Source: Tachypleus tridentatus (taxonomy: Eukaryota > Arthropoda > Merostomata > Xiphosura > Limulidae). From it: a DNA stretch of 64,000 bases. Where the stretch lies: assembly GCF_004210375.1 (NCBI RefSeq), contig NC_134830.1, forward strand, positions 67,496,326 to 67,560,325, read 5' to 3'. How positions within the stretch are numbered: position 1 is the stretch's first letter; each line of letters begins with the position of its first letter. This document shows, piece after piece, positions 51,839 to 64,000 of this stretch. The notes under the pieces are model-generated. The model was not told where the DNA came from. It searched no databases and saw only the letters and a list, made by a program, of their open reading frames with translations. A program made the translations under genes and the position numbers.

Positions 51839-54800
51839 GTAAGTACTTTTAGGTTTTTACAATTTCAAAAAGTAAGTTTTGTATGTGTGTGTATGTTTTT
51901 AATTTGGTTTCATGAATGATTGTACTTATAATGAGTTAGGCTTAGAAAACAAGCTCGAAGTGAAAGCATAATTAAAGCACGCCATCTAATACGCTTGTAG
52001 AAAATTCTTCGGGTGACTATGCATCATTGTATTAATAATTAAGTGGATACTTTCAGTAGATGAGTTGTATGATGTTATTTGTAACATATATTCAGTGAAA
52101 ATTGAATATAGATAACAAAAGCTGTAGAAGCAAAATTATGGTTAATTGTGTGCATTTTAATTTTTAAGAGAGTGATCAAAGTGAAAATAATACTTTATCA
52201 TAAATTTAATACTTATTACATAATGTGGAAAGATGAAAGCTAAGTAAGAAGTTAAAGTAATATGTTTTTGTTATTCAGTTATTTGTATTATTTAACATAA
52301 TATTATAAATCAACTTGGCTTGTAAGATAAATTGTTCAGCTTAACCATGTAGTATACTTAAGATTGAGTAAGAAAGCACATTATGGTAATGTAGTATTAA
52401 TCTAACTATAAATGTATAAGTGGTTATGAAATTAAAATAAAAAGCAAAATAAATTCATTTAGAACGTTCTAGGTCTAGAAAAATAAGAATATGCACAGTT
52501 TTTTTCCAATTCTATACTTAGTCTTGGTACAGTTTTGGCTTCAATGAACTGCTCTAGATATAGGCAGTATTAGTCCATTAAAACCAAAACTCTATCATGA
52601 TAACACAGAAAAAAATACTTTTGAATTTGGAACAATTTATCCAGTTATATTTTTGAGAAAAAATATTCTAATATGTATAAACTTGAAGTATTTTCACTTA
52701 GTGAAATGTTTGGCTTTTTTATTTCAGTTTAACTTGTATATTTGTTTATGGATGTTTAAAAGCTTTATCAAATTTTAATAAGTAATCGTGGTAAAATTGA
52801 TGCATCTAACCTAAGACATTTATGACTATAACATACACCATTAATTGACACAGTTAAAACGTAGGATGTTGTATGTAACTCTTTCAATAAGGTGCAATAT
52901 TAAAACTTGGGAAGGCTTAAAAGTGTGTTTTCTTTTAGAAAAGTATATTATTTTGTTTATTTATTATTCCTTTCATTAATACTATTGGTTATACTAATAA
53001 CTATAGGAGATGTAATTATTTTTATTTGTCATTCATTTTTACACTTTTTTTTTTATGAAGTAATTATATCTTAGAATTTGTACTTGGACTAACTCAAATC
53101 ACCTAAGCTGGCCAAACTTCATGATATATCAGACATGGCTGAAAATGTTGTTTAATATCCAGCTGATGAATCAGTGCGTTCAGAATAGTTGTTTAATTTC
53201 AATTTTAATTCTTACTATCTATTATAGACCCTTAGTTAATTACATTGTTTTGATTAACTCTACACAGATGGGGCAAAGGTGATATCATGTTTGCAGACGT
53301 ACATTCAAAATTTGTAATTACTATTTATAAATGTATGTTAATAAGCTTGTTATATATTATGGATTATAATCTGCATATTAGTATTATACATTAATTTCTT
53401 GATCTAAAAGTAAATATTTAAAAATTTCTTAATTGTTTATTTTGTGTGTCGCATGGTTATGTTGAACGCACTATTCATTTAGAGTAGATGTTTGTTTTTT
53501 CCAAATACAAAGCCTGCAGTTTCTTACAAGTTACAAACTCAAATTACCAGTATTGACAAGCTAAAATATAAAATAAAGACTTCATATATTTTCTGTTTAC
53601 TGAGATATTGCTACATTTATTGAATCAAACACAGTGGCTCTATCCACCTTTTTCCATTTTTGGAAATGCTTTCATATGCCTATTTCTGTCGTGACGTGAA
53701 TAACCGATCAAATGCTCAATGTGCCTTGTGGTTTTTTGAGCCTTGTCAGGTGTTACTCTCTTTATATGGTAGATTCCAAGTGGTAAGGGAAGACATTATT
53801 GAACTTGTAAAATCATATTTATTTAGATTGAAATGTAGCTTAGTTACTGAGCCTGATAAATTCTGTGGTATACATATAGTAACTTTATTTTTTATTTCAA
53901 AATGCATATATAAAACCTTAAAAAAATTATTTTCCATTCTCTAAATGTGATATTTAATAAGACTTGGAAATTACAGCAAGCAGCAATCAAACTAGAAGAG
54001 ATAATTATTTTCTATTCTTTTTATCTTTTTACTATTCTATGTTGTAAGAGGAATAACTGAAATTTAAGAACTTATTTGTAAATGTTAATAATGTATTTTA
54101 CAAAATACTGCTCCACTAGAACATAGTCAAGGTAGATCAGTTTGTAAAGGTCAGTTTTATGTTATTTTATATAACATGAGTGATCTTGTGCCACATCATT
54201 AAAGTTTTGTAATTTTAGTCAGAAACAGTTGAAAGGTCAATAAAATGACATTCTATATATGCATAACATTTTAGCTATTTAGGCTAAACATCTGTGGTTT
54301 CATATTATAATTGGTTGTAATTCTAGAATGAAAAAGTGAATATTTATATCTATTTCCTAATGTTGTTTTGATGGTTACAAAGTTGGTCGAATTGACCAAA
54401 CTCATAGATATAATAGTGAAAATAACTTAAAATATAGCATTTTTTCCAAAACAATTATCTTAAATGTTGTATAGCTTTTGCAAGTGAAATTTGGAAATTT
54501 TCTGATGCATAAAAATATTTTTAATCTGAAAATCAAAATTGCTTTTTATGTTGGATAGTCAAAATTCAGATAGAAAAATGAATAAGTGAATCATTACTTA
54601 ACAAATCTTGAAACTTAGTTTAAAAAAATATATTTTGTGTACAAAAGCCTTATAATGTTCATGCCACAATGACATTTTGGAATATTTTTAATGTAAAATT
54701 TATGTTATTCTACATTAAGTATAATTGATGTGTTAACACTAGGATTTTTTAAAAAGAGTATTTATTAAATCTTTCATAAGTTAAACATAAATAAACTCAT

Positions 54801-57800
54801 AACTTAAAAGGTGCCATGTGTAGACTTTTAAAAAGTAAAATAATAGAACTTTTGTCTTCTACTCTTAACAATATGACTGACATATCAAGCTTTTGCTTTA
54901 GAATATTATAATTCTGATATTAAAAATATAGCTTTGATTTCCACAGAATACTTCCTCCTCCCGTGTTATGGGCTCAGAGAAAAGGTCAAATTTATCTAAA
55001 AATTGCCCTAGAAGATTGTAGAAATCCCACGATAAAGTTAGAGAAAGATAAATTATACTTTAGGTAAGTTCATTTAGAAATATTTAGTGTTAACTCATTA
55101 AAGTTTAATAAAAGTTTTAGATTTCTGTCTTATTTTCTCAGTTTAATTTGTAATAGTAGAAATGTAATTAAAAGTAACTTATTCATATCTTTTAAAATAG
55201 TTAATTTCTTTTTTATATTTCATCTTTTGCAAAACAATTTAAAGGTAAAATGCAACTCAACACATTTATACTGTTATTTGTAATATTTTTGTCAGTGCTA
55301 AATGCTCTTTATTAGTGTGGGGTAGAGAAAAGCAAGTCATTGGTGTGCCAGACCATAGCCCTCAGATTTTATGGTTTGCAACTATTACCAGAAAAACTAT
55401 ACTAGGCCCATGAATGCATTATAAATGAGACTGTCAGATCTCACTAGTTAGTATCATTTATAACCCAAGAGCTGGTAGTATCGACTTGCTGTTTTTCTTT
55501 TAGTCTTGTCACTTCAAAACTAGGAATGGCTGATGTAAGTTGCTGTTGAGTAGCTGTGTGTGAAATTCAACAAAACAATTCTTATAGTGTTCCCCCCTTC
55601 ATGTGGATTCCTGTACGTGGTGAGGGGACCTCCCAGAGAAGGTTTTGTACTTTTGGTTTACATTCTATGGAATCTAAACATCCACCTCCATGTTTGTCTT
55701 GCGTGGTGACCCGTGAAGGTGCGCAGAGGATACTGGTGGTTCAGGGTTCCAACTCCACCACACAACTTTGGCCTTGAATTCCTGTAGACGTTCGGTCTTG
55801 GGATCCCCCCCCCAAAAAAAAAGAAATATTGGCTAGTCCATTTCGGCCGGGGTTAACTGAGTGCCAGTGTAGGATATCCTGTACGGGTGTGTAGACATTG
55901 TCTGTTACGGGTTTTTCGGTATAGTGCTCACAAAACCCTGGCATCACTGCAATGACGTCATATGGCACTATAGTGCATCCCCTCATAGGGCTCCATGGTG
56001 GGTGGGGTCAGGGGCACCAAAATATTCTTTTTTTATTTTTATTATGGATACCCCTTAAATTAAAATAATAAACAAGCATGACAGCGTAGAGAAAAATCCA
56101 ACTACTGGCAAACAACTGCACATGGATTACTCTGTACGGTCAAACTCACAACTTTAATCTGTACTGTGATTTGTAATTATACATTCTTTAACTGAAAAAA
56201 CCCTTAGGGCAGATGTCTCCATTTTTTATTCAAAAGGGTTTAAAATGGTTTGTTGGCTCACCTAAATTCTTTAAAAAAATTATGGTCTGGGGACATTTTG
56301 GTGAAAACAGCTTCATCACAACATTCCAAACTCCTCTTGAAGTCGAAGGGCATTGGGGATATACCCATTGAGGTTACTCCTCATTCTACTTTGAATTCTT
56401 CCAGAGGAGTTATAGTTGAGAAGGATTTAAAGATCATTCCAGAGTTGGAGATCCTCGCAGGTTTCACCAGCTAAGGTGTTACAGTCGTGCGCCAAATTTG
56501 TACTTGTAGAGACAGAATTATGGAGTCAACAAATGTTCTAATTTTAACATTTACAGCATTATGTCCTCCTTCCACAGTCAAGGCAGGATATCTGAATTGT
56601 AAGGTAAAGCCTTATTTTCCTAGCCCTGTTAGATGTTTTCATTGTCAACGATATGGTCACTCAAAAACATCTTGCTGTGGTTCCTTAACCTAAGCCCGTT
56701 GTCCTGGTAAAGACCATGATGCTCTTGAATGCCAACTAGAACCACATTGTATTAACTGTAATGGTCCACATCCTTCCTATTTTTACTTCTTCCCCTAAAT
56801 GAGTAGAAGAGAAAGAAATACAACATCTAAAGACAGTTCACAATATCACTTACCCAGAGGCTTGGAAATTACTATTCCCAATTCCATTTCAGACTTATGC
56901 TGCTGTAATAGTAGTCCAGACAGACCTTTTCTTGCTTCCTACAGAATCATTAACAGCATATCTTAATCTAGTACTCTCCAAAAATCAACAGAGTTAACGA
57001 ATCAGTATCTACTTTTATCTCTCTCCTTACCACATCTTCCAGTCATTGCCCAACTTCACCTTGTTCAAGCCCAGGTGTTTCCATGGGGTCTTCCTCTCTT
57101 GACACCCCAAAAATTAAACAGACCATTCGTTCATGCTCTCAATCACTGGAACATATGTCTACAAACACCGATCCACCTACTCGATCCAGAGCAGGATAAC
57201 TAGAGAGTGACTGACCCACATCCAGTAAAAAAAAAAAAAAAAAAAAAGCATGGTCACAAGCAGAAGGTCTCCTTACAATATTCTCCTCCAAAATAAATAA
57301 AAATAGCCATGCTAATCCAATGAAACTGTTGGGGTTTTCAATCAAATGTGAATGACATCAAAGATTTGATTGACTTTAATCATCCCAAATGTCTTTCTTA
57401 ACAGGAAGCATTTTCAAAACCTACTAATACAGTCATAATTCGACAATACTCCTTATACCGAAATGACAGGTCATGGGGGAGTAGCACTGCTGGTTGATCA
57501 ACATTTGTCCACCTGGCCCTTTTCATTGAATACGTCCGTGGAAGCTATAGCCATCCGTATATCCTTGGATTGTACCATCACTGTTTGCTCTCTGTATCCT
57601 ACTCCTGGAAAAATTATCATTCATCAGACCTTGATGCCCTCATTGAGCAACTGTCAACCCCCTTTTTAATTTTGGGGGATCTTAACAGACATAATCCCCT
57701 CTGGGGTGGTTCTAGTATTGATGTGAGGGGTTGTGCTATAGAGCGTATGCTCCTGAATCACAATCCTGTCTCTCTTTAATACTGGCTATTACACTTATTT

Positions 57801-60570
57801 TCATGCACCCAGTCAGTCATTTACTGCTATATCTTGGACTAAATATACCTCCAGCATTTCTTCAACCACCAGTTCAAAAGTCATGGGACAAGATCTGGAA
57901 GGTGAGTGGATGGTTTTCTTCTGTCCCCCCCCCCCTCTATCTTAATATTTAATGGCCATGAAGTTGCTGATGCTCAGAGCATTGTCAATACTTTTGATGA
58001 ATGCTTCTCATGTATCTTGCTCTTCAAACTCATCCCCTTCCTTCTTAGCTATTAAAACACGAATTGACCATCTGCCTCTTTCCTTTTCGCCTGATCGTCC
58101 CTGTGACTACAATCGCCCTCTTTCACTGGTAGAACTCAAACTTGTGCTTCATCGGTCTGACAGTACATCAGTTGGACCTGATGATATACGTTATGAGATG
58201 CTATGCCACCTTTCTCCTGCCTCTCTTACTATTCTTCTGGCTGTCTTTAACCGGATATGACAGGAGAATGTCTTTCCTGATGCTTAGCGTCAAGCTATTG
58301 TACTCTCTATTCTTAAACCTGGGAAGGATCCAAAGATTTCTTTCAATTACCGTCCCATTGCTTGGACGAGTTGTCTCAGTAAGACCTTAGAGAGGATGAT
58401 TAATGCTTGGCTTGTTTTGTTCCTTTAACCAAAACAACCTTCTCTCACCCACTCAGTGTGGTTCCGAAGACAACGCTCCACAATAGACCACTTATTTTGC
58501 CTTGAAATATGAGTTCAAGAAGCCTTTTTGAATTGACATCTTGTTTTTGTTTTATTTAGAGAAAGCTTATGATACAACATGGAGATATGGCATCTTGTGA
58601 GACCTTTACTCGTACAGATTGCATGGCAATGTGCTACATTTTATTCAACATTTTTTTAATGAACTGCCAGTTCCAGGTCTGTGTGGGCTCAACACTTTCC
58701 CGTTTTTTCCCACAGGAACTTGAAGACCCTCAGGGCTGTGTTCTGAGTGTCACACTTTTCATTATAAAGATTAATGCCATCAGTAAACAGCTACTCCCTA
58801 CAGTTGCAAATGATCTTTTCGTTGATGACTTTCACATCTCATGACAGTCATCAAACATGAGGTTTATTGAGCGGCAGCTACAAACTGCAATCAATCATAT
58901 ACTTAAGTGGACCACAGCAAATAGTTTTCAACTTTCTTAAAAGTGTTTGTGTACATTTCTGCTGCCAATGAGGTATTTATCCAGATCCAGAACTTTGTAT
59001 TGATGATACTGTACTTCCTATGGTCCCTGAGGCAAAGTTCTTAGGTCTTATATTTGACTGTAAATTAAACTTTATTTCACATATCAAGCAACTTCATGTC
59101 AAATGTATAAGAGCACTGAACATCCTCTGTGTCCTTTCTTCCACCTCTTGGGGAGCTGATCGATACTCCATGCTTAAAATTTATCATGCCCTTGTCCGAT
59201 CCAAACTTGACTATAGGTCTATGGTTTATGGTTCTGCCAGAACCTCAGTACTGAAAATGCTGGATTCTATCCACCATCAGGGGCTTCGTCTTTGTACTGC
59301 AGCCTTTTGTACTACTCCAGTTCACAGTTTGTATGTGGAGTCTCATGAACCCCCTCTCTATATTCGCCATTTGCAACTGTCTCTTATGTATGCTTCCAAA
59401 CTTCAATCTTCACTGCAGCATCCTACTTGGGGTTGTGTTTTCTGTCCTCAGTGGGCCATACTATTCTATAATAGAAAATCTGCCATTGTTTCTTTTAGCC
59501 TTTTTGTATTCAGGTGCAATCAGAAAAATTTGATATATGTTTGAATAGCATAGCAGTATCATCAGTTGACCTCTTCCACCATGGCTAATTACTATCCCCA
59601 ACTGTGACCTATCTTTGAGTCATCTCAGGAAAGCTGATACTCACAATTTGAAATATTGCTCTTTATTTGCTGATTGTTATTATCTGATTGTTGGAGATTT
59701 GTTTACAGAATCTAACAGTAAGTGGTGTTATTTGTGTGTTATTGCTCACAATAATCTTAAATGGGATTTTTATGATATTAAAAGTTTCAAATTTATAAGA
59801 AGTAGATATAGGAATGAAATTTCAAAAAATGAAAAACAGAAAAAAATAAGATCTTATAGTTAAAGCATGAATCTTAGCAAAATGTATTTTACTATCTTTA
59901 ATTTTGTAGTATTTCTTTGTTTTTATAGTTTGTGATTCATTGTGTTAAGATGGGTTGACTACTTTTTGTACCCCTATTACTTTGAATTCATTGCAGTTTT
60001 TTTTTTAATTCATATCACTGTAATGATATGGGTAAACTTTTATTTTAAGGGTTTGCTGAAATGTTGGCCATTGTGCTTTTATCCATCACAACAAAACTAA
60101 TGTGTGTAAACATTTGTTTTCATAAATCATCATCTTGTTTTATTCACAACAAAACTTTTCTCAGTTGAGTTAGGTTTTCTACCTCATTAAGACTTTAAGT
60201 GACAAAATGAAAATGACAGTGGAATTTGCATTATGTGGGTAATCACATAATAATTTGTGAAGTTTTATGTTAAAACAGAATTGATAGGTACTTTTTTTTT
60301 CCTTTTTGATAGAATTTTCATTTTATTTAAACTATTATTTAGAAGTTAATTTGTTATTTTAAATATATGTATATTTATTGATTTGTAACTTTTAAATATT
60401 AATGTTAATTGAGGAAACTTCAAAGTAAAAATTCTGTATGACTGTTTAGGAAACAGAGGTAAAAATGATTTATTTGAAGTCCCCTTTTATTTTTTTTCAG
60501 GGGATGTGGAGGGACGGAGGGTAAAGACCATGAAATTACTCTTGACTTTCTTAAAGAAATTAAACCAGAA
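51807..60570 (+). CDS. PTGES3: p23-like CS-domain co-chaperone, 5' part (full span including introns; continues past the window)
   Basis: Three exons in phase give the first 73 residues: MLSDIPTNNRE, then ILPPPVLWAQRKGQIYL and a CS domain ending LDFLKEIKPE. PPPV-x-WAQR begins the CS fold; EKDKLYF and the following CGG match p23, which binds the closed ATP state of Hsp90 in the cytosol. The alternative is HACD3, an ER fatty-acid elongation enzyme whose N-terminal CS domain also has WAQR. The EK-x-KL-x-F and GG strings favour p23. The deciding C-terminal part (WPRLTK-like motif and acidic tail, versus six membrane helices) is not in the window. No further exon was recognised between 60571 and 64000. 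Confidence 0.7.
51839..54946. other. p23-like intron 1; no feature seen
   Basis: AT-rich intron. Overlapping ORFs near 53660-53944 on both strands have no recognisable motif. Confidence 0.55.
54947..55063 (+). CDS. PTGES3: p23-like exon 2, CS domain
   Basis: 117 bp after acceptor ttccacag; completes E11 and encodes residues 12-49, including LPPPVLWAQRKGQ, LEDCRNPTIK and EKDKLYF, then two bases of R50. Donor gtaagt. Confidence 0.85.
55480..59600 (+). mobile_element. Jockey-type LINE, nearly full length but broken
   Basis: GC-richer block in p23 intron 2, same strand as that gene. Order: 5' leader about 55480-56230; ORF1 about 56240-56930 with an RNA-binding part (WSGDILVKTAS, then SSRGVI) and a CCHC knuckle (CFHCQRYGHSKTSC), second knuckle with its first Cys lost to a stop; ORF2 from about 57340. 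Endonuclease motif LGDLNRHNPLWG near 57670-57705. RT motifs: RPIAWTSCLSKTLERM near 58350, motif A EKAYDTTWRYG near 58563, motif B QGCVLSVTLF near 58733, motif C FVDDF near 58822. C-terminal part 59020-59460 (FLGLIFDCKL, LVRSKLDY). More than ten stops or frameshifts. A poly(A) run interrupts ORF1-ORF2 at about 57225-57247. Confidence 0.82.
60501..60570 (+). CDS. PTGES3: p23-like exon 3, CS domain
   Basis: 70 bp after a T-rich tract and ttcag; completes R50 and encodes residues 51-73, GCGGTEGKDHEITLDFLKEI then KPE. Donor gtgagt, phase 0. This is the middle beta-strand part of the CS fold. Confidence 0.85.
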
Positions 60571-61008
60571 GTGAGTCATTATTTTATATTTTAATAAAGT
60601 AATATGAATTTTTGTTCTGTTAGCATTTTAAAATTTATTTAGTCTTGTTTACGTTTTGTATTTACATTTTTACAGAATTATATTCAAAATTTACTGAAAT
60701 TATTATTGTCTATTTGGTAGTAAACTTGTCATTTAAATATAGTTTATAGTTTTAATTGCAAAAGAAAATATTTAAACAAGTTCTTAGTCTTCACTTCTGT
60801 TTCATGTGACACCTCTTGGCTCTTTTAGGTTTTCTCATTACTTTTGTATGATCTTTCAGTTTGTCTTAATTTACATTTTCATACTATAAATATTGCTAAA
60901 TCATCATATAAATTTAGTCTCCAAGCTTCTTTCTTTACTGAGAAGAAAGCCAAAACACTTGCACTGCTTCATTTATCATATCCTCTGTCAGAAAATATAA
61001 TCATTTTT

Positions 61009-61271
61009 GGCTGGGTGGTTGAGGCACTCGATTTGTAATTCGAGGGTCGCAGGTTCAAATCCCTGTCACACCAAGCATGCTTGCCCTTTCATCCATGGGG
61101 GCATTATAATGTGATGGTCAATCCTCCTATTCATTGGTAAAAGAGTAACTCGGGTGTTGGCGGTGGGTGATGATGACTTAGCTGCCTTCCCTCTGGTCTT
61201 ACACTGCTAAATTAGGGACGACTAGTGCAGATAGTCTTCGTGTAACTTTGGGGAAATTCAAAACAAACCAA
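61009..61271 (+). repeat. tRNA-derived SINE, family 1, best-preserved copy
   Basis: Head with A box (ggctgggtggttgagg) and B box (ggttcaaatcc), CpG-containing body and tail gaaattcaaaacaaacc. Flanked by 12-bp direct repeats with one mismatch: ataatcattttt at 60997-61008 and ataatcgttttt at 61272-61283. Confidence 0.88.
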
Positions 61272-61283
61272 ATAATCGTTTTT

Positions 61284-64000
61284 CTCTGAGATTTGTTATT
61301 GAATTATTTATAACCAGTAGAAAGAGATAAATCTATTGTATTAAATGTTTTGCAAAGCTAGTTTGCTCTTGCAACTGGTTTTGAAGTAAATGGCCTCTGT
61401 TTCTTTGCCATTGTGGTGTTCATCTCAGTCAATGAAAGGAACTTTTTAGCTTATTAAAACTTATTATTTGACTTTATTAAAAGACATGTTAGAGTCTAAT
61501 AGATTCCATTCATTCTATTTTTTATGTATGATAGTATTTTGTGTTCAAAATTGCATATTTGATGTAAAAAACCTATAATAAATTCTTTTTTGAGTGCATG
61601 TATTAAATTTATTGTTTTTGTGTATATTTTTAACTGTTATAAAAAGCTAAGATGGAATATTAGAAACTTGTTAAATAAAAATAAATAATGTGCCATTAAT
61701 TATGTTACAATATGCAGTCATTTTAGAGAGGAAAAGGGTAAATTAAATTTATTTCGAAATTTTCAACTTTTACCCCACATTAGTGATTTTGCTACTGTTA
61801 GGTTGAGGATAGAGAAAACAAAGATAAAATATAAAGTTTTAATGAAAAAAAAACTTTATATTCATTGAAGACATTCTAGAGGTTATAAAAATGAAATAGA
61901 ATATTGTAACATAAATATACGTTTTATTTTTAAAATGCATTTTCCTTGAACTTGTACAAATTAGAGTATGAGTCAGATTGACTCCTTTAATTCCCAGACA
62001 AAACCCTTAATGAAAAATATTATAAAAGTATGATTTTTTGGTATATAACAACCTTTTATTATTTATTGAAAGCTTGTCAAATTTCATGAAGATGAACTTA
62101 ATATATTCAAAGTTAAATTATGTATAGTTAGATAGTTTCATAATTAACAGAAACCTGTAAGTTTGCTTACAGAGGTTTCTTAAAACTTCTAAGCTCAATT
62201 TTTCAAATGGATGTCTTATAATGAATTTTGTAATGAATCTTATGTTGAGTAAATTGAAGAATAAATGTTTGTAAGATAAAAAGTAGTGACTTTACAAGAA
62301 GGATGTAATTCTCTTTGAAATTGAATTGTGCATTTAGATTAATTAACCCATTAGTATATATGATATTTTGTTCATAAGAGAACTCGTAGTGATACTTGTT
62401 TTGTAAATCTACACCAAAACCTTTTTTCTTTCACATATTTTAAACTTTATTGTATTATTCAATTTTTCCCAAGATCATAGCTGTAGCTTGGAATAGTGTT
62501 GAATTTTTTTTAATTAAAAATATTGCACCTGTAATGCTGAGGTAAAAAATATTACTTATCCAAAATTTCAATGTATGAGTGTTCTGATAAATGGCTTTAA
62601 AAATACAATAAGTATTGTTTTATAATTTTCTTTCTTTCAATAATGTATACTTTGGGTACAGAAAATTAATGTAGTCCAACAAATAATTAGTGGGTTAAAA
62701 CTTGCTCTAGTTTTCACAGTAACGACAAATTATAATAGCAGAAGAAAAAATTGTGTGTGTGTGTGTGTATATATGCCTGTGCTATATATATTGTTGAATA
62801 TGTATTTAAAAATACAAAATTTTTTTCTTATAGTCATTGTAAGTGGTTTTCCTATAAACCAATAAATTCAAAAATATTTAAAACAATCACTATTAGATAA
62901 AGAAAAAATATAATATATATTTATAGTAATATATACAGTCAACATACTGAAGGTTTCCTTATTTCAATCACGTATATCTCTGAAACCAACTGATAGTTTT
63001 TAAACGACTTTGTTGTGAATTTTCAGTAAGTACAACTAAAGTACATTGTTCTAATTCCTACTAGGATTCTTTAAAAAAATAAATTGTATAGGATTATGAA
63101 TAGTTAGCAAAAGTACTCACCTTTGTTTGGTTTATAAGGTTGATATGATCTAGATGACTATTTGAGTGTGTGTACTCTCAACCTATTTTAGCATCGAAGA
63201 ATAATTAATATATTTTTATTTCCCAGAGACATGAAAAACTTGTAAAAACATGTGATGATGATAAAATTATTATAGATAGTTATGAATGCCACTATACATT
63301 ACATTATCTAAACTACATAAAAGCCAGTGTCTTGCATAACATCATAATTGATTTCTCAAAATAAGAGGAGTCATAAAAGCCAAAATAATGTATTTTATCT
63401 AGTTAGAATAGTTTGTTTAGTATGTCTGCCCATTAAGATTTTAATGAAAGGGTGCTGTGAAACCTAGCAAGTAATGAATTTTGGTGTGATTTAAAGAAAT
63501 TAAGCCTAAAGTAAAGATATAGTGCGAGATAATCTAGACTGGAGCCAAGTGCATAGAATTTATCATGTAAGTAAAAATATTGAATCATTAAATCATTTTT
63601 AAATTTAATCAATGGAGTCTCTAAAGTAAGAAATAAACAAATATTTTTCAGTTGTCTAATTTACACATTTCATTTTATATTTTCAGTACTTAGACTAACA
63701 AAAATATTAGGTTATACTTTTGTTGCTAAGCAACATAACATAAAAATCATCATTGGAATGCAGTACTACCAAATGCATGGACTTTTCTCTATTTTTGAAG
63801 TTATTTTATATATTAACTTAAATAACTTGTACAGATCCACTTTTTTCTATGTGTTTTTCACTTGTTTGCCTCATTAAAAAAAATTTGGGCATGGATGTAG
63901 ATAAGTAAAAATATCAAGTTGCACACCCTCAGGGTCCACTTATTATGGATGCAAAATTTCAATTTTCTAGATTCTCTCTCCTTGAAGTTATGGTATTCCC
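61284..64000. other. p23-like intron 3 (open at the right edge); no exon recognised
   Basis: AT-rich intron. A (GT)n tract lies at about 62752-62769. No CS-domain continuation was found, so exon 4 should lie to the right of the window. Confidence 0.5.

Noticed and set aside
63224..63364. Open frame after a cccag acceptor (RHEKLVKTCDDDK...) in phase with p23-like exon 3
   Set aside because: The peptide does not continue a CS domain and ends in a stop after some 45 codons; probably chance in AT-rich intron.

Overview
The window is AT-rich animal nuclear DNA with small exons, long introns, GT-AG splice sites and many decayed transposable elements. Two tRNA-derived SINE families and a low background CpG count interrupted by CpG-dense patches suggest an arthropod, most likely a chelicerate such as a horseshoe crab. 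That placement rests on remembered resemblance of the SINEs and was not tested. Only two genuine host genes can be supported. They lie head to head.

Gene 1, minus strand, 8520 to 51118: a NOSTRIN-type adaptor (F-BAR domain, central coiled coil/HR1 region, C-terminal SH3). I could assemble 14 coding exons in phase with consensus splice sites, giving 532 codons plus a stop. The first exon encodes the classic F-BAR opening SFKDSFW and the last ends the SH3 domain at ...STYIKEL-stop. Intron 1 is about 16.7 kb and holds a CpG-dense patch (39.43-40.6 kb) next to a second, phase-compatible candidate first exon (39256-39279), so an internal promoter is likely.

Gene 2, plus strand, from 51807 and running off the right edge: a CS-domain protein, best read as a p23/PTGES3-type Hsp90 co-chaperone, with HACD3 as the alternative. 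Three exons (51807-51838, 54947-55063, 60501-60570) give the first 73 residues. The two start codons are 690 bp apart and separated by a CpG-dense, presumably bidirectional promoter.

Layout. 1-8.5 kb: flank or 3' UTR of gene 1, with one SINE and one hAT MITE. 8.5-27.4 kb: exons 14 to 3, with introns carrying a Penelope-like 3' fragment, a SCAND3/ZBED-type hAT relic, a Tc1/mariner deletion derivative, an undescribed diverged ~50-bp repeat and a Ty3/Gypsy pol relic. 27.4-34.4 kb: intron 2 with a frameshifted hAT transposase. 34.4-51.1 kb: exon 2 and giant intron 1 with a MITE, inverted Penelope terminal pieces, the internal promoter, a Penelope-like RT/GIY-YIG element and CR1-like LINE debris. 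51.1-51.8 kb: shared promoter. 51.8-64 kb: gene 2, whose second intron holds a nearly full-length but broken Jockey-type LINE; a well-preserved SINE follows exon 3.

No rRNA gene, functional tRNA gene, CRISPR array or operon was seen. The most interesting items are the alternative NOSTRIN promoter, the hammerhead-ribozyme-like motif in the Penelope terminal repeats, the diverged intronic repeat array, and the co-orientation of every recognisable SINE with its host gene. All coordinates were read by eye.
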